This document shows positions 8,296-20,983 of a DNA stretch of 64,000 nt, piece after piece. This stretch comes from Acinetobacter wuhouensis (lineage in GTDB: Bacteria; Pseudomonadota; Gammaproteobacteria; Pseudomonadales; Moraxellaceae), in the NCBI RefSeq assembly GCF_001696605.3, contig NZ_CP031716.1, positions 3,162,001 through 3,226,000 on the forward strand, in the 5' to 3' direction. Under the pieces are notes generated by a model that did not search any database, was not told where the DNA came from, and saw only the letters and a program-made list of their open reading frames with translations. Both the position numbers and the translations under genes were made by a program. The number at the start of each line of letters is the position of its first letter. The first letter of the stretch is position 1.

Positions 8296-8625
8296 TTATA
8301 AACTTTTTAAATAGTTAACAATATCCTCATTTTCAGCCATTTCAGCAAGTTCAAGTGCAGTATATTCAGCTTTAAAATGAATATTTGCACCTTTTGCAAC
8401 CAATAGTTTAACAACTTTTAAATGATCGTTTTCAGCAGCAGCTTGTAATGCACTATAGCCTTCATCATCAGTCGTGTTTACATCTGCGCCATCAGCTAAA
8501 CACTTTTCAACTTGTTCTATATCACCTAAAGATGACCAATAAACAAGTTCAGGAAGATGTAATTCTTCACCATCTTCGGGAGAATAAGTTTCATTTCGAA
8601 TATACCTATATTCTATACATAAGTT
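8296..8625 (-). pseudogene. Ankyrin-repeat ORF without a usable start codon
   Basis: An open frame of 110 codons reads EYRYIRNETYSPEDGEELHL, then two ankyrin repeats: WSSLGDIEQVEKCLADGADV with TTDDEGYSALQAAAENDHLK and VVKLLVAKGANIHF with ALELAEMAENEDIVNYLKSL. Ankyrin repeats bind proteins. The frame is bounded upstream by a TAA at 8626-8628 and has no ATG, GTG or TTG before the repeats; only ATA or ATT codons are available. It begins 6 bases beyond the stop of the upstream gene at 8631. Either it is a 5'-truncated remnant or it is read from a rare ATT/ATA start by coupling to the upstream gene. I favour the remnant. Confidence 0.6.
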
Positions 8626-8630
8626 TTATA

Positions 8631-9437
8631 CTATTCCTTATCAATGTATTCAATTTCATCAGCATCAAATTCTGAAATCCTTTTCGTCTCAACACCAAAT
8701 TTATATTTAGGATGACCTTTAAAACAATATATTGGATTACGCTCTTTCAAATAACGTATTTGATCAAAATCTTCCTTACTAAGCCATACAGAAACAGTAC
8801 TACCACCTGAACGCCTAACCCCTACTAAATTACTATTAGGATAAAACTTATAAACACTTCCAATTATTTCAGTATATGAGCCTAAATAATATTCGTCTTT
8901 AATGGCACTTAAATAATCTTTTGTTCCTGAATCAAAAGCGGCTATCGTTTCCCTGCCTAGCAATGGTGAACCAATACTTATCCCTTCAACGCCACCAACA
9001 GTATCTATTCTATTAACAATATTTGCCACTTCAGTATGAATAGCACCTATGAATATTTTTTTATTATCATCTTTTTCTTTCTTCAATCTTTCAATTACAT
9101 CTCCAGTATAATAACCAACTATTCCTGAAATAACGTAATCGAAAGCTTTCTTTAAAATATCATTGTCTGCAATTAAAGGTACTAAAGCGAACAAATCAGA
9201 ACCTTTCTTTCGCGAACCAAGCTGTAACGCCAGTTTTTCTCTTATTTCTCGTTTAGGATAGGAACCTTTATAAAGTTTATTTTCTTGTGCTAAATGTGCC
9301 TTATGAATAATTCTCTGAATTGCCAATAAGCTTTCTGATAGATCGTAAATGCTCACACCATGTTGCTCTAGGTCACTTCCAGTAAATTTTACGCTTAATA
9401 AGCTTTTTTCGAATTGTTCATTTGAGTACCAATCCAC
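8631..9437 (-). CDS. Hypothetical protein (unknown family)
   Basis: A protein of about 268 residues that I do not recognise with confidence. The N-terminal part (SVKFTGSDLEQHGVSIYDLSESLLAIQRII) looks like a compact alpha/beta domain; a hydrophobic stretch with glycine (YVISGIVGYYTGDVIERLKKEKDD) follows near the middle. The C-terminal third (VWLSKEDFDQIRYLKERNPIY) is mixed. No signal peptide is present. I chose the GTG at 9437, which has GGAG seven bases upstream, over a TTG at 9482 without one. AT-rich composition and position between an ankyrin remnant and an rRNA operon suggest an accessory insertion. Similar proteins of this layout are known only as domains of unknown function. Confidence 0.6.
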   Translation of the reverse strand: MDWYSNEQFEKSLLSVKFTGSDLEQHGVSIYDLSESLLAIQRIIHKAHLAQENKLYKGSYPKREIREKLALQLGSRKKGSDLFALVPLIADNDILKKAFDYVISGIVGYYTGDVIERLKKEKDDNKKIFIGAIHTEVANIVNRIDTVGGVEGISIGSPLLGRETIAAFDSGTKDYLSAIKDEYYLGSYTEIIGSVYKFYPNSNLVGVRRSGGSTVSVWLSKEDFDQIRYLKERNPIYCFKGHPKYKFGVETKRISEFDADEIEYIDKE

Positions 9438-9571
9438 ATCATCACTCCATAAAATAAAATTAGAATATAAATCAATCAGCAATTTAACACTTTATATAAT
9501 AGTAAGCCCTTTTACAGGATTTTTTAATACTTTAATCAAATTTAAAATATTTATACTTTTCACCCTACAAT

Positions 9572-9609
9572 AAAAAGCACCCCCAACCATTTCTAGTTGA
9601 GGGTGTTTA
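9572..9609 (-). terminator. Terminator of the rRNA operon
   Basis: Reading leftward, ACACCCTCAAC pairs with GTTGGGGGTGC across a short loop and is followed by a T-run. It sits just beyond the 5S gene, where the operon should end. Confidence 0.9.
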
Positions 9610-9618
9610 AATTTAAAA

Positions 9619-9732
9619 GCTGGCGATGACTTACTCTCACATGGGTAACCCCACACTACCATCAGCGCTAAGAGGTTTCACTTCTGAGTTCGGGAAGGGA
9701 TCAGGTGGTTCACTCTTGCTATTGTCGCCAGC
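9619..9732 (-). rRNA. rrf: 5S ribosomal RNA
   Basis: On the minus strand the sequence runs TGGCGACAATAGCAAG through GTGGTTCACCTGATCCC-type 5S core to CATCGCCA, with the terminal TGGCGA/TCGCCA pairing expected of 5S rRNA. About 114 nt, the last gene of the operon, 184 bp after the 23S gene. The ends are approximate by a few bases. Confidence 0.93.
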
Positions 9733-9897
9733 AAACTGTTTATGGATACTTGCTTAGTCTTACGTGTATGCTAAGGTTTTTTCCAAATGAGTTATTAACA
9801 GGATAATTTGAGTTGGTAATTGTATCTAGCTTTTGAACTAAATCAAGGTCAATCATTACTGATTGTTTGGTTTTGAATCGATTGATGCATACAACAC

Positions 9898-9916
9898 AAC
9901 TGTTTGGGTGTTGTAT

Positions 9917-9923
<7 letters not shown>
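9898..9923 (-). other. 3' half of the 23S rRNA processing stem
   Basis: The stretch containing ACTGTTTGGGTGTTGTATA is complementary to the segment at 12801-12823 on the other side of the 23S gene, with one bulge. Such flanking complementarity forms the stalk cut by RNase III during maturation. Confidence 0.75.
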
Positions 9924-12800
<2,877 letters not shown>

Positions 12801-12806
<6 letters not shown>

Positions 12807-12823
12807 ATACAACCCCAAACAGT
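12801..12823 (-). other. 5' half of the 23S rRNA processing stem
   Basis: The segment containing TATACAACCCCAAACAGT is complementary to 9898-9918 across the 23S gene, giving the precursor stalk. The remaining spacer from 12824 to 13143 is AT-rich, with no gene visible apart from the two tRNAs that follow. Confidence 0.75.
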
Positions 12824-13143
12824 CGCTCATCCCTACAAGTAGGATAATCAACATTACAGTTTGAAGTACTGTGCAACTAAGCACTGTACAGCTTCAATCT
12901 AAATTCATATACCAAAACGCTTGATTCAGTTTAATCGCTAGTAACTCATTTCATTTAACTTTCACAATTGCTTGTTAGGTTAATTAAAACGAGTATGAAC
13001 AATTTATTTCAACTCAAATATATTCTGTTAATGATTAACTACCATCTCGTCGATGCGTAGTAAACTGTGATAAATCACAGAACTTAATAAGCTTATACTT
13101 ACTAAATTCTATAATCTATTTAGCCCGTACTCTTTAAAATACG

Positions 13144-13219
13144 TGGTGGAGACTAGGAGAGTCGAACTCCTGACCTCCTGCGTGCAAAGCAGGCGCTCTA
13201 CCAACTAAGCTAAGTCCCC
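13144..13219 (-). tRNA. tRNA-Ala (anticodon TGC)
   Basis: The minus strand reads GGGGACTTAGCTTAGTTGG, an anticodon loop with TTTGCAC (anticodon TGC), the T-loop GTTCGACTC, and ends with an encoded CCA. It is 76 nt long. It lies in the 16S-23S spacer with tRNA-Ile, the usual arrangement. Confidence 0.97.
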
Positions 13220-13280
13220 AGCTTAAGACCAATATATCTAATTTTCTGTATTCAGCATTTTCATGCTTCGTTAGTCAGAA

Positions 13281-13357
<77 letters not shown>

Positions 13358-13371
13358 TCAGATACATCAAT

Positions 13372-13398
13372 GAAGAACAACTTGTTGTGGATTCTTAC
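13372..13398 (-). other. 3' half of the 16S rRNA processing stem
   Basis: The sequence GAAGAACAACTTGTTGTGG and the following ATTCTTAC are complementary to the leader segment at 15075-15100 upstream of 16S, with one small bulge. It marks the RNase III stalk of the 16S precursor. Confidence 0.8.
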
Positions 13399-13416
13399 CA
13401 ATCGTCAATCTTTCGT

Positions 13417-14956
<1,540 letters not shown>

Positions 14957-15074
14957 AATCATTAGTGACTTAAGGTCACAATTCTGGCTCATCAATTTTC
15001 TGACAAATTCTCTCAAATAAACTTCGAGTAATTTAAACCAATCAATCAATGATAATATTTCGATCAATCAATCA

Positions 15075-15100
15075 GTAAAAATCCACACAAGTTGTTCTTC
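15075..15100 (-). other. 5' half of the 16S rRNA processing stem (leader)
   Basis: GTAAAAATCCACACAAG followed by TTGTTCTTC is complementary to 13372-13398 on the far side of the 16S gene. The rest of the leader between 14957 and 15147 holds short tandem TCAATCAA repeats but no gene. Confidence 0.8.
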
Positions 15101-15153
15101 ATATTCTCTTAATGATCTTCTCAATGCTTCGTCAGCATCAAGCTAGGTCGGCT

Positions 15154-15181
15154 ATATTACTCCGAATCTCTTCAAAGTCAA
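15154..15181 (-). promoter_or_regulatory. rRNA operon promoter
   Basis: On the minus strand, TTGACT (plus-strand 15176-15181) and TAATAT (15154-15159) are separated by 16 bp and followed by a GC-rich AGCCGACC discriminator. This is a classic stringently controlled rRNA promoter. Transcription would start near 15147, about 190 bases before mature 16S. Upstream of it, 15182-15460 is AT-rich with no gene seen. Confidence 0.8.
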
Positions 15182-15507
15182 CCAGTAATTCAAATTATTT
15201 TAAACTTTCTCTCTAAAACCCAACCCAATCAATCTTAACTAAGTCACTGTTTTATCAGAAGTTTTAATCTTCATCACCGCCGATGGATGTGCATTCTACA
15301 GTATTTCAGGTCAGACGCAACCCCTTTTAGAATTTATTTTTAAAAAAGTGTGTTGTCTGTTTATTTTTCACTCATAAATCATATTTATTCACATTTTTTG
15401 ATCAAATTTGTTCTAATACAAATCGAATAACTCTTGTTAGAATATAATTAGCCGTCTTTAATTTGATTATTGACTCATTTTATTTTCAAAATACTTCAAG
15501 GAATCGT

Positions 15508-16467
15508 ATGCGTCCTTATCATACACTTTGGGCTTGTTTACTCAGCATTGGCTTAACGAGCCATGTATTTGCTCAAGAAGAGTCATCTACTCAAGAAAAT
15601 GCAAACAATGCTTTGTCTACAGCGTCTGTTTCGGATGATAAGCCTGCTATAGATGACACAACTACTACAGCAACGTCAAAACATCCGAGATTGACAGCCT
15701 TAAAAGAACTTAAGCATGTTACTAAAAATGATCTCAAGGTAAATGCAAATGCGGCTCAACCTGATGCTGTAAAAGACCCATTACAACCCTTAAACCGTGA
15801 AGTTTATGCATTTAACGATATGTTAGATCGTAATATTTTCAGACCTATTGCGGTTCAATATAAAGAGAAGACTCCAGAAGATGTTCGCTCTTCTTATAGT
15901 TTATTCCGTAAAAATCTAAGTGAACCATGGAATGCAGTAAACCAACTCGCTCAAGGTCGATTTAGTCGTGCAGCAAAATCTTTAGGTCGCTTTACAATTA
16001 ATACAGTTACTTCTTTAGGTATGGCTGATCCAGCGACACGTCTAGGTTTAGCGACTGAAGAAGAAAGCTTAGGTATGACTTTAGGGTATTATGGTGTTCC
16101 AAGTGGTCCTTATTTGATGCTTCCTATTTTAGGACCAAGTACCATTCGTCACGTCGGTGACTATGTTGCCGAAGGTTATGCAAATCCAATTACTTATCCA
16201 ATGGATGACAATGGTCAAACAGGTTTAATCTGGGGAAATCGTGTTTTAGGCGGTATCAATACACGTGCTAAACTTCTCGATGTTGAAAGCGTATTACAAG
16301 GTGATCGCTATGCAGCAATTCGTGACATCTATTTACAACGTTTGGCTTTCCAAATTGCTGAGAAGAAAGGCAAAGGTGAGGAAGCTGTTGCCTTTGTAGA
16401 TGACGAAGACGAAAGTGATGACGTTACGAGTCCAGATGATAGTACTGACTCTAACACTCAGCAATAA
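15508..16467 (+). CDS. mlaA: MlaA (VacJ) outer-membrane phospholipid-transport protein
   Basis: MlaA works in the outer membrane with porins and the MlaFEDBC system to return mislocalised phospholipids to the inner membrane. The core signature DPLQPLNREVYAFNDMLDRN and later SLGRFTINTVTSLGMADPA, LGYYGVPSGPYLMLPILGPS and the RDIYLQR end are all present. I chose the ATG at 15508, preceded by AAGGA; a longer frame from 15463 lacks support. The leader ends ..LTSHVFAQ and has no clear lipobox cysteine at the cleavage site, so it is probably a signal-peptidase I substrate and not a lipoprotein. The acidic, low-complexity C-terminal tail (DDEDESDDVTSPDDSTDS) is variable in the family. A TATAAT box at 15443-15448 may be its promoter. 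Confidence 0.92.
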   Translation: MRPYHTLWACLLSIGLTSHVFAQEESSTQENANNALSTASVSDDKPAIDDTTTTATSKHPRLTALKELKHVTKNDLKVNANAAQPDAVKDPLQPLNREVYAFNDMLDRNIFRPIAVQYKEKTPEDVRSSYSLFRKNLSEPWNAVNQLAQGRFSRAAKSLGRFTINTVTSLGMADPATRLGLATEEESLGMTLGYYGVPSGPYLMLPILGPSTIRHVGDYVAEGYANPITYPMDDNGQTGLIWGNRVLGGINTRAKLLDVESVLQGDRYAAIRDIYLQRLAFQIAEKKGKGEEAVAFVDDEDESDDVTSPDDSTDSNTQQ

Positions 16468-16488
16468 GCTTAATATTTTGTTAAACTT

Positions 16489-16523
16489 CATTGCTAGTCA
16501 TTCTTATCGTTTTGCTAGCAATG
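16489..16523. repeat. Inverted repeat after mlaA
   Basis: CATTGCTAG and CTAGCAATG form a 9-bp inverted repeat with a 17-base loop just after mlaA. No T-run follows, so it is at best a weak or Rho-linked terminator, or a 3' stabilising hairpin. Confidence 0.4.
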
Positions 16524-16591
16524 TCGTGTCATCTATAGTAAATCTATTAAATCACGCTGTTTATCCCCATTAAAGGTCATTCATTTCATTC

Positions 16592-17560
16592 ATGTATTTC
16601 ATTCAGCCAAGTCGCCAAATTTCAAATCTTGAACAAGTGTTAAATACACTTCCGAGTTTGCAAATGATTACGATTGAAGATATTCATCTTTATGACCCGA
16701 CCCGAATTGCGATCGCCGATGTGCATGACTTTTTACAACATCAATGGGCACTGCCCACTATTGTTATTGCGCAAGAAAATGAAGGTGCTGAATTGTCTCA
16801 AGCATGGGAATTGGGTGCTTTAGCGGGTTGGATTTGGACAAAGCTACCCATCAATCTTGAGGGTTCGCTTTTAAAAATCGATGCGCAATATAAGCGTAAC
16901 CAAGACAGTCGTGATCTTCCCTCTGCTGCTGAATTACAAAAGAAACTATTACCCAACCCAATTGAACTACAAAATTATAAGGTTGAGACGTTATTTCAAC
17001 CTTCTGCATATTTGTCTGGTGATTGGTACGATTATTGGAAAATTAGCGATAAAGAAATCATGTTCTATCTCGCTGATGTTTCAGGGCATGGTGTGACCAG
17101 TTCTTTACTGACCTCTTGGATGGCGGCATTTCATGGTCGCTCTAAAACACCGAGAGAATTAATCAAAAAACTCAATGGCATGCTCGTTCAAGAAAATATT
17201 GAAAAGCACATCACTATGGTTGCTGGTATTCTAAACTTAGAAACCCATGCTTTAAAATGGTCGAGTGCAGGACACTATCCTCCACCGATTATTTTGGAAC
17301 CGAATCAAGCTCCTCGCGTTTTAAACACCAGTAGTTTCCCCCTCGGTCTCACAGAAGACCTTGAAGTTGAAGAATTCCAATGTACATTAACCAAACATGC
17401 TCGGTTTATTATTTGTTCAGATGGTGCGCTTGAACCTTATAAAGGTGGTTTGAACGAACAGTTCGCACAATTGGTCTATGATTTGCAAAATCAATCATTC
17501 CGCGCGCCAGATCACGTCGCAGATGATATTGCCATCCTCAGTCTCCGAAGAATGAATTAA
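16592..17560 (+). CDS. gigA: SpoIIE/RsbU-type PP2C serine phosphatase, GigA-like
   Basis: A 322-residue protein. Residues 1-105 resemble a degenerate receiver-like domain with no clear phospho-acceptor; residues 110-322 are a SpoIIE-type PP2C phosphatase with the metal-binding SGDWYDYW and LADVSGHGV motifs and a final DDIAILSL. It should remove phosphate from a STAS-domain partner, and such a partner is encoded immediately downstream. The pair matches the arrangement of A. baumannii GigA/GigB, known stress and antibiotic-tolerance regulators that connect to the nitrogen PTS. The gene name rests on domain order and genus context. Confidence 0.82.
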   Translation: MYFIQPSRQISNLEQVLNTLPSLQMITIEDIHLYDPTRIAIADVHDFLQHQWALPTIVIAQENEGAELSQAWELGALAGWIWTKLPINLEGSLLKIDAQYKRNQDSRDLPSAAELQKKLLPNPIELQNYKVETLFQPSAYLSGDWYDYWKISDKEIMFYLADVSGHGVTSSLLTSWMAAFHGRSKTPRELIKKLNGMLVQENIEKHITMVAGILNLETHALKWSSAGHYPPPIILEPNQAPRVLNTSSFPLGLTEDLEVEEFQCTLTKHARFIICSDGALEPYKGGLNEQFAQLVYDLQNQSFRAPDHVADDIAILSLRRMN

Positions 17561-17673
17561 CTTTACAATCAATCACATATAATAAATTAGACTAATAAGC
17601 TATACGCAAATGCTTGAGTATAGAGTTGCGCTATGTGATAATTTTCCTATCCTTCTCTGCAAATGGCATTTAT

Positions 17674-18198
17674 ATGTCAACAGGTCATGTTGAATATGCA
17701 AGCTTGGATGGAACGCATATCTTCAAACTCATTGGTGAAGTGCGAGCCCAATCTTGTATAAGCTTAGACAAACTTTTGGCGAGGATTGAACAGCAAAAAA
17801 ACGTCACTGGCGCAATTGTTGATTTAACCCAAACCACATTTATAGACAGTACAGTTCTTGGAATACTTGCCAAGCTTGGCTTAAAGCTGAAACAAGTACA
17901 CCACATCCAAGCCGTGATGCTGTCCACAAATCCAGATATTACCACTCTAGCCAATAGCATGGGCTTGGGGCAGGTTTTTGTCATTTTAAATTATTGTGGC
18001 GACCCTCAGGTCTGCACCAAAGCTTTGATTGACGACAATGTGAATCATAGCACCATGTTGTGTACCGTTCTCGATGCACACAAAACGCTGATGAAGCTCA
18101 ATGAAAACAACCAAAATATGTTTGAGCCATTGGTTAAACAACTTGAGAAACAGCAAGATACGATGGATTGTGTATCTTCAGATCAGCAAAACGCTTAA
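17674..18198 (+). CDS. gigB: STAS-domain anti-sigma-factor antagonist, GigB-like
   Basis: A STAS protein of 174 residues. The core VDLTQTTFIDSTVLGILAKLG carries the Ser in the position that is phosphorylated in SpoIIAA-like antagonists, so it is the likely substrate of the phosphatase encoded just upstream. The C-terminus beyond about residue 120 is an extra helical extension. I chose the ATG at 17674, where similarity begins; a TTG at 17614 would add 20 hydrophobic residues without a ribosome site. In A. baumannii GigB acts with the nitrogen-PTS protein NPr, encoded in this window at 51074. Confidence 0.8.
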   Translation: MSTGHVEYASLDGTHIFKLIGEVRAQSCISLDKLLARIEQQKNVTGAIVDLTQTTFIDSTVLGILAKLGLKLKQVHHIQAVMLSTNPDITTLANSMGLGQVFVILNYCGDPQVCTKALIDDNVNHSTMLCTVLDAHKTLMKLNENNQNMFEPLVKQLEKQQDTMDCVSSDQQNA

Positions 18199-18234
18199 TC
18201 TTTCCAAGTTTGTCATCATTTAAAGGGATTGCAC

Positions 18235-19059
18235 ATGACTTTACTTTCTGTTGTTCAAATGAATTCTCAAAATGACATTGAAGCAAACTTCAGTGTGATT
18301 GAGTCGTTGATACAACAAAGTAAAGCAGATGGCGCATCGTTGATTGTTTTTCCTGAAAATTTTGTCTGTTTCGCGGCAGGTAAACAGCGTGAAACGGCTG
18401 CTCGTTTTGAAGAAATTCAACAGCGTCTGGAAAATTTAGCTCATCAATATCAAATTTGGATTGTTGCAGGGACTTTGCCTTGCCCTTTCCGCCCTGATGG
18501 TTCGATCATTGAAGATGGTCGGGTGCGTACCGTCAGCTTATGTATCAGCCCTGAACGTACCGAAGCACGTTATGACAAAATTCATTTGTTTGATGTGCAA
18601 GTTGGTGATGCTGTAGGTGGTTATCAGGAATCTAAGTTTTTTGAGCCTGGTACAGACGTGGTTGTTGCGAAAACACCGTTTGGCAATATCGGTTTGATGG
18701 TCTGTTATGACTTACGTTTTCCTGAACTTGCTTTAACACTACGTGCTCAAGGTGCAAATATCCTAACTGCGCCTGCTGCTTTTACTTATACCACGGGTGA
18801 AATGCATTGGCAGTTGCTTCTTCAAGCACGTGCGATGGACAGTCAATGTCAAGTTTTGGGCGCTGCTCAACAAGGTTGGCATGGTGAAAAGCGTCAAACT
18901 TGGGGACATGCAGGTGCGAGCAATAGTCGTGGGCAAATTTTACAAATTACTGATCAAGAAGGTGCACAACTTTTAACTGTGCCTTTTGATTTAGCAGAAC
19001 AAGAAGTGATTCGTGCGTCTATGCCCTTGATGCAGCATCGTAAGCTGGTTAATTTTTAG
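18235..19059 (+). CDS. Carbon-nitrogen hydrolase (Nit2-like omega-/deaminated-glutathione amidase)
   Basis: A nitrilase-superfamily amidase of 274 residues. The catalytic triad is visible: Glu41 in FPENF, Lys115 in ARYDKIHLFD and Cys157 in GLMVCYDLRFPEL. The family hydrolyses amides such as deaminated glutathione. The ATG at 18235 follows AAAGGGA; a TTG six bases earlier is less likely. It lies 36 bp after gigB and could be co-transcribed with it, though no functional link is evident. Confidence 0.88.
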   Translation: MTLLSVVQMNSQNDIEANFSVIESLIQQSKADGASLIVFPENFVCFAAGKQRETAARFEEIQQRLENLAHQYQIWIVAGTLPCPFRPDGSIIEDGRVRTVSLCISPERTEARYDKIHLFDVQVGDAVGGYQESKFFEPGTDVVVAKTPFGNIGLMVCYDLRFPELALTLRAQGANILTAPAAFTYTTGEMHWQLLLQARAMDSQCQVLGAAQQGWHGEKRQTWGHAGASNSRGQILQITDQEGAQLLTVPFDLAEQEVIRASMPLMQHRKLVNF

Positions 19060-19158
19060 TTTAATTCTCAATATTACTTCTAAGAAATTACATCTATTGA
19101 ATGGCATGAATATTTCGTTTCTAATAGCTTAATTTTTCAATATAAATCAAACAAAATA

Positions 19159-19746
19159 ATGCGCAAAATTCTACTCTTAACTGCCCTATTCTCAGCATTC
19201 ATCCATAATCCCGTTTTGGCAAAAGATAATCCGCAATATATTAAAGCCAAGCAAAACTTTGAGAAAGAATGTGTTCGTGGACTCGCAACACCTGTTTTAC
19301 TCAAAAATAAAGTACAAAAACACAGTTTTCAAATTCAATATACAACGGATGATTTTCCGTTAATCTACGGTTTAGAAACAGCGCAATTAGAAAATGGTCA
19401 ATCCATTCGGCTTGAAAATGTCGGATGTGAATCTTATGGTTTCGACATTCAGTTGATTTTAAATGCACAAAACATTGAAAAAGATCATAAACTTTGTCAA
19501 AGCTGTTTAATTCAAGAGTTAAAGCGAATTGCTGTATATTTTCAAACAGATGATCGTGGTTTTTATCTTTATGGAATTAAAGCCTTAGAACAACAATTCT
19601 CAAAATATAAAACGTTTAAGGTCAATGCAGAATACCAACTCAAAGGTTCTGAAGAAATGCCTCAAACTTTTTCTTTTGGTAGAATTACAAAACAAAAAAA
19701 TGGACAATATCTGGTGAGTTTTTTAAATAGCGTAGGTCCGCTTTAA
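19159..19746 (+). CDS. Hypothetical secreted protein
   Basis: A 195-residue protein of unknown function. The N-terminus MRKILLLTALFSAFIHNPVLAKD is a clear signal peptide with cleavage after VLA. The mature part contains five Cys, including a C-x-x-C (LCQSCLIQEL), compatible with disulfides in the periplasm. It stands alone between the nitrilase and ohr. Confidence 0.7.
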   Translation: MRKILLLTALFSAFIHNPVLAKDNPQYIKAKQNFEKECVRGLATPVLLKNKVQKHSFQIQYTTDDFPLIYGLETAQLENGQSIRLENVGCESYGFDIQLILNAQNIEKDHKLCQSCLIQELKRIAVYFQTDDRGFYLYGIKALEQQFSKYKTFKVNAEYQLKGSEEMPQTFSFGRITKQKNGQYLVSFLNSVGPL

Positions 19747-19845
19747 GGCGCAACAATATCTCGCCTAAATTTACAAAAACACTGCTTAGTCTTTCAACAT
19801 TTTCAGACAGGATAATATTTTCAATAAAACATAAAGGGAAGAATG

Positions 19846-20271
19846 ATGTCTTTAGAAAAAGCTGTTTATACCGCACATGCCAAAGCAACAGGTGGTCGCG
19901 ATGGTCGTGCAACCTCTTCGGATAATATTTTAGATGTAAAATTGGCAGTGCCAACAGAAATGGGCGGTGCGGGTGGTGGAACAAACCCTGAACAGCTTTT
20001 TGCTGCGGGTTATTCTGCATGTTTCTTGGGTGCGATGAAGTTTGTTGCCAACCGTGATCATTTAAAGATTACACCTGATGCTTATATCGAAGGTGAAGTC
20101 GGGATTGGTCCAATTCCAACTGGTTTTGGGATTGAAGTGAAGTTAAATATTCATTTGGAAGGCTTGGAGCAAGCTGAAGCACAGAAGTTGGTAGATGCTG
20201 CTCATATCGTTTGCCCCTATTCAAATGCAACGCGTGGCAATATTGATGTGACGTTAAATGTGATTGTTTGA
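19846..20271 (+). CDS. ohr: Organic hydroperoxide resistance protein (Ohr/OsmC family)
   Basis: A thiol peroxidase of about 141 residues that reduces organic and fatty-acid hydroperoxides in the cytoplasm using lipoylated proteins. The two redox cysteines are present in GYSACFLGAMKF and AHIVCPYSNATRG, about 64 residues apart as in Ohr rather than OsmC, with GGRDGRATSSDN at the N-terminus. AAGGGAAG precedes the adjacent ATG ATG, so the start is 19843 or 19846. No ohrR is seen beside it. Confidence 0.93.
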   Translation: MSLEKAVYTAHAKATGGRDGRATSSDNILDVKLAVPTEMGGAGGGTNPEQLFAAGYSACFLGAMKFVANRDHLKITPDAYIEGEVGIGPIPTGFGIEVKLNIHLEGLEQAEAQKLVDAAHIVCPYSNATRGNIDVTLNVIV

Positions 20272-20291
20272 TTTTTTAAGAAATAATTGGT

Positions 20292-20322
20292 CAAAAGCCG
20301 ATTTTTGTAATCGGCTTTTGCA
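20292..20322 (+). terminator. Terminator after ohr
   Basis: CAAAAGCCGA pairs with TCGGCTTTTG over a short T-rich loop immediately downstream of the ohr stop. The U-tract is within the stem's 3' arm. Confidence 0.7.
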
Positions 20323-20380
20323 GATAAAGGATGTTTCCTAATTTACTAACAAATTGAAAAATAAAAACTATTTAATTATG

Positions 20381-20408
20381 ATTTCGCATAACGCCCATTA
20401 TGTTAAAA
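20381..20408 (+). repeat. pdif-type XerC/XerD site, left
   Basis: ATTTCGCATAA (XerC-type arm), spacer CGCCCA, TTATGTTAAAA (XerD-type arm): 28 bp in the XerC-to-XerD orientation. Arm sequences match the pdif sites known from Acinetobacter plasmids. The inverted partner is at 20984-21011. Confidence 0.8.
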
Positions 20409-20483
20409 TGACAGACGGCTTTAACAATATCAGTAAATGGTAAACTGCTGATCAAATAATTTTTATTAAGAAATATGTAAAAA

Positions 20484-20933
20484 ATGAATTTTTATTATAG
20501 TCATAATGATGGTTTAACCATATTTAATAGTATTCGTGATCGTAAAGATGTACGAAAAGCTGTTGGTATAAATTATAGAGTACTTCCAAAGACCGAATAT
20601 AATCAAAATTCAGTTGATTCCTTTGGAAAGCTAAGCATAAAGTGTTGGTATGACAAAAAGAATAGACTAACGGAAGTAGAGCTTCACGATTTAGATGCAA
20701 TGTTTTATTTATTTAATAAACAAGTTTTAGGAATTTCCTATAAAGAATTAACAGCAATATTAAATGAAAATAATATTTGTGTGGTTAAAGATGAAGAGGG
20801 GCTAGGAGTTAATATTTTAAAAGATACTATTCGGTTTTACATTCCTGAAATCGAAGAGGAGAGAGATTTTGCTAAAGTTGAATCAATTTGGCTAAAAATT
20901 CCCAAATTATTAGATTGTGAAAACAATTGCTAA
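20484..20933 (+). CDS. Hypothetical protein inside the pdif module
   Basis: A 149-residue protein without a recognised domain, signal peptide or membrane segment. It is AT-rich and acidic, with a start LTIFNSIRDRKDVRKAVG and an end DFAKVESIWLKIPKLL. The size and amphipathic composition would suit a small immunity or regulatory protein, but nothing in the sequence demonstrates that. It is the only gene between the two pdif-type sites, so it is the module's cargo. The ribosome-binding site is weak. Confidence 0.6.
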   Translation: MNFYYSHNDGLTIFNSIRDRKDVRKAVGINYRVLPKTEYNQNSVDSFGKLSIKCWYDKKNRLTEVELHDLDAMFYLFNKQVLGISYKELTAILNENNICVVKDEEGLGVNILKDTIRFYIPEIEEERDFAKVESIWLKIPKLLDCENNC

Positions 20934-20983
20934 TGTGATCAATTAAAAAGAAATTTAGTCTGATTGAACTTAAGATTTCCTAA

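Noticed and set aside
20381..20408. Chromosomal dif site for chromosome dimer resolution
   Set aside because: There are two sites in inverse orientation around one gene and their spacers differ; a true dif is single and near the terminus.
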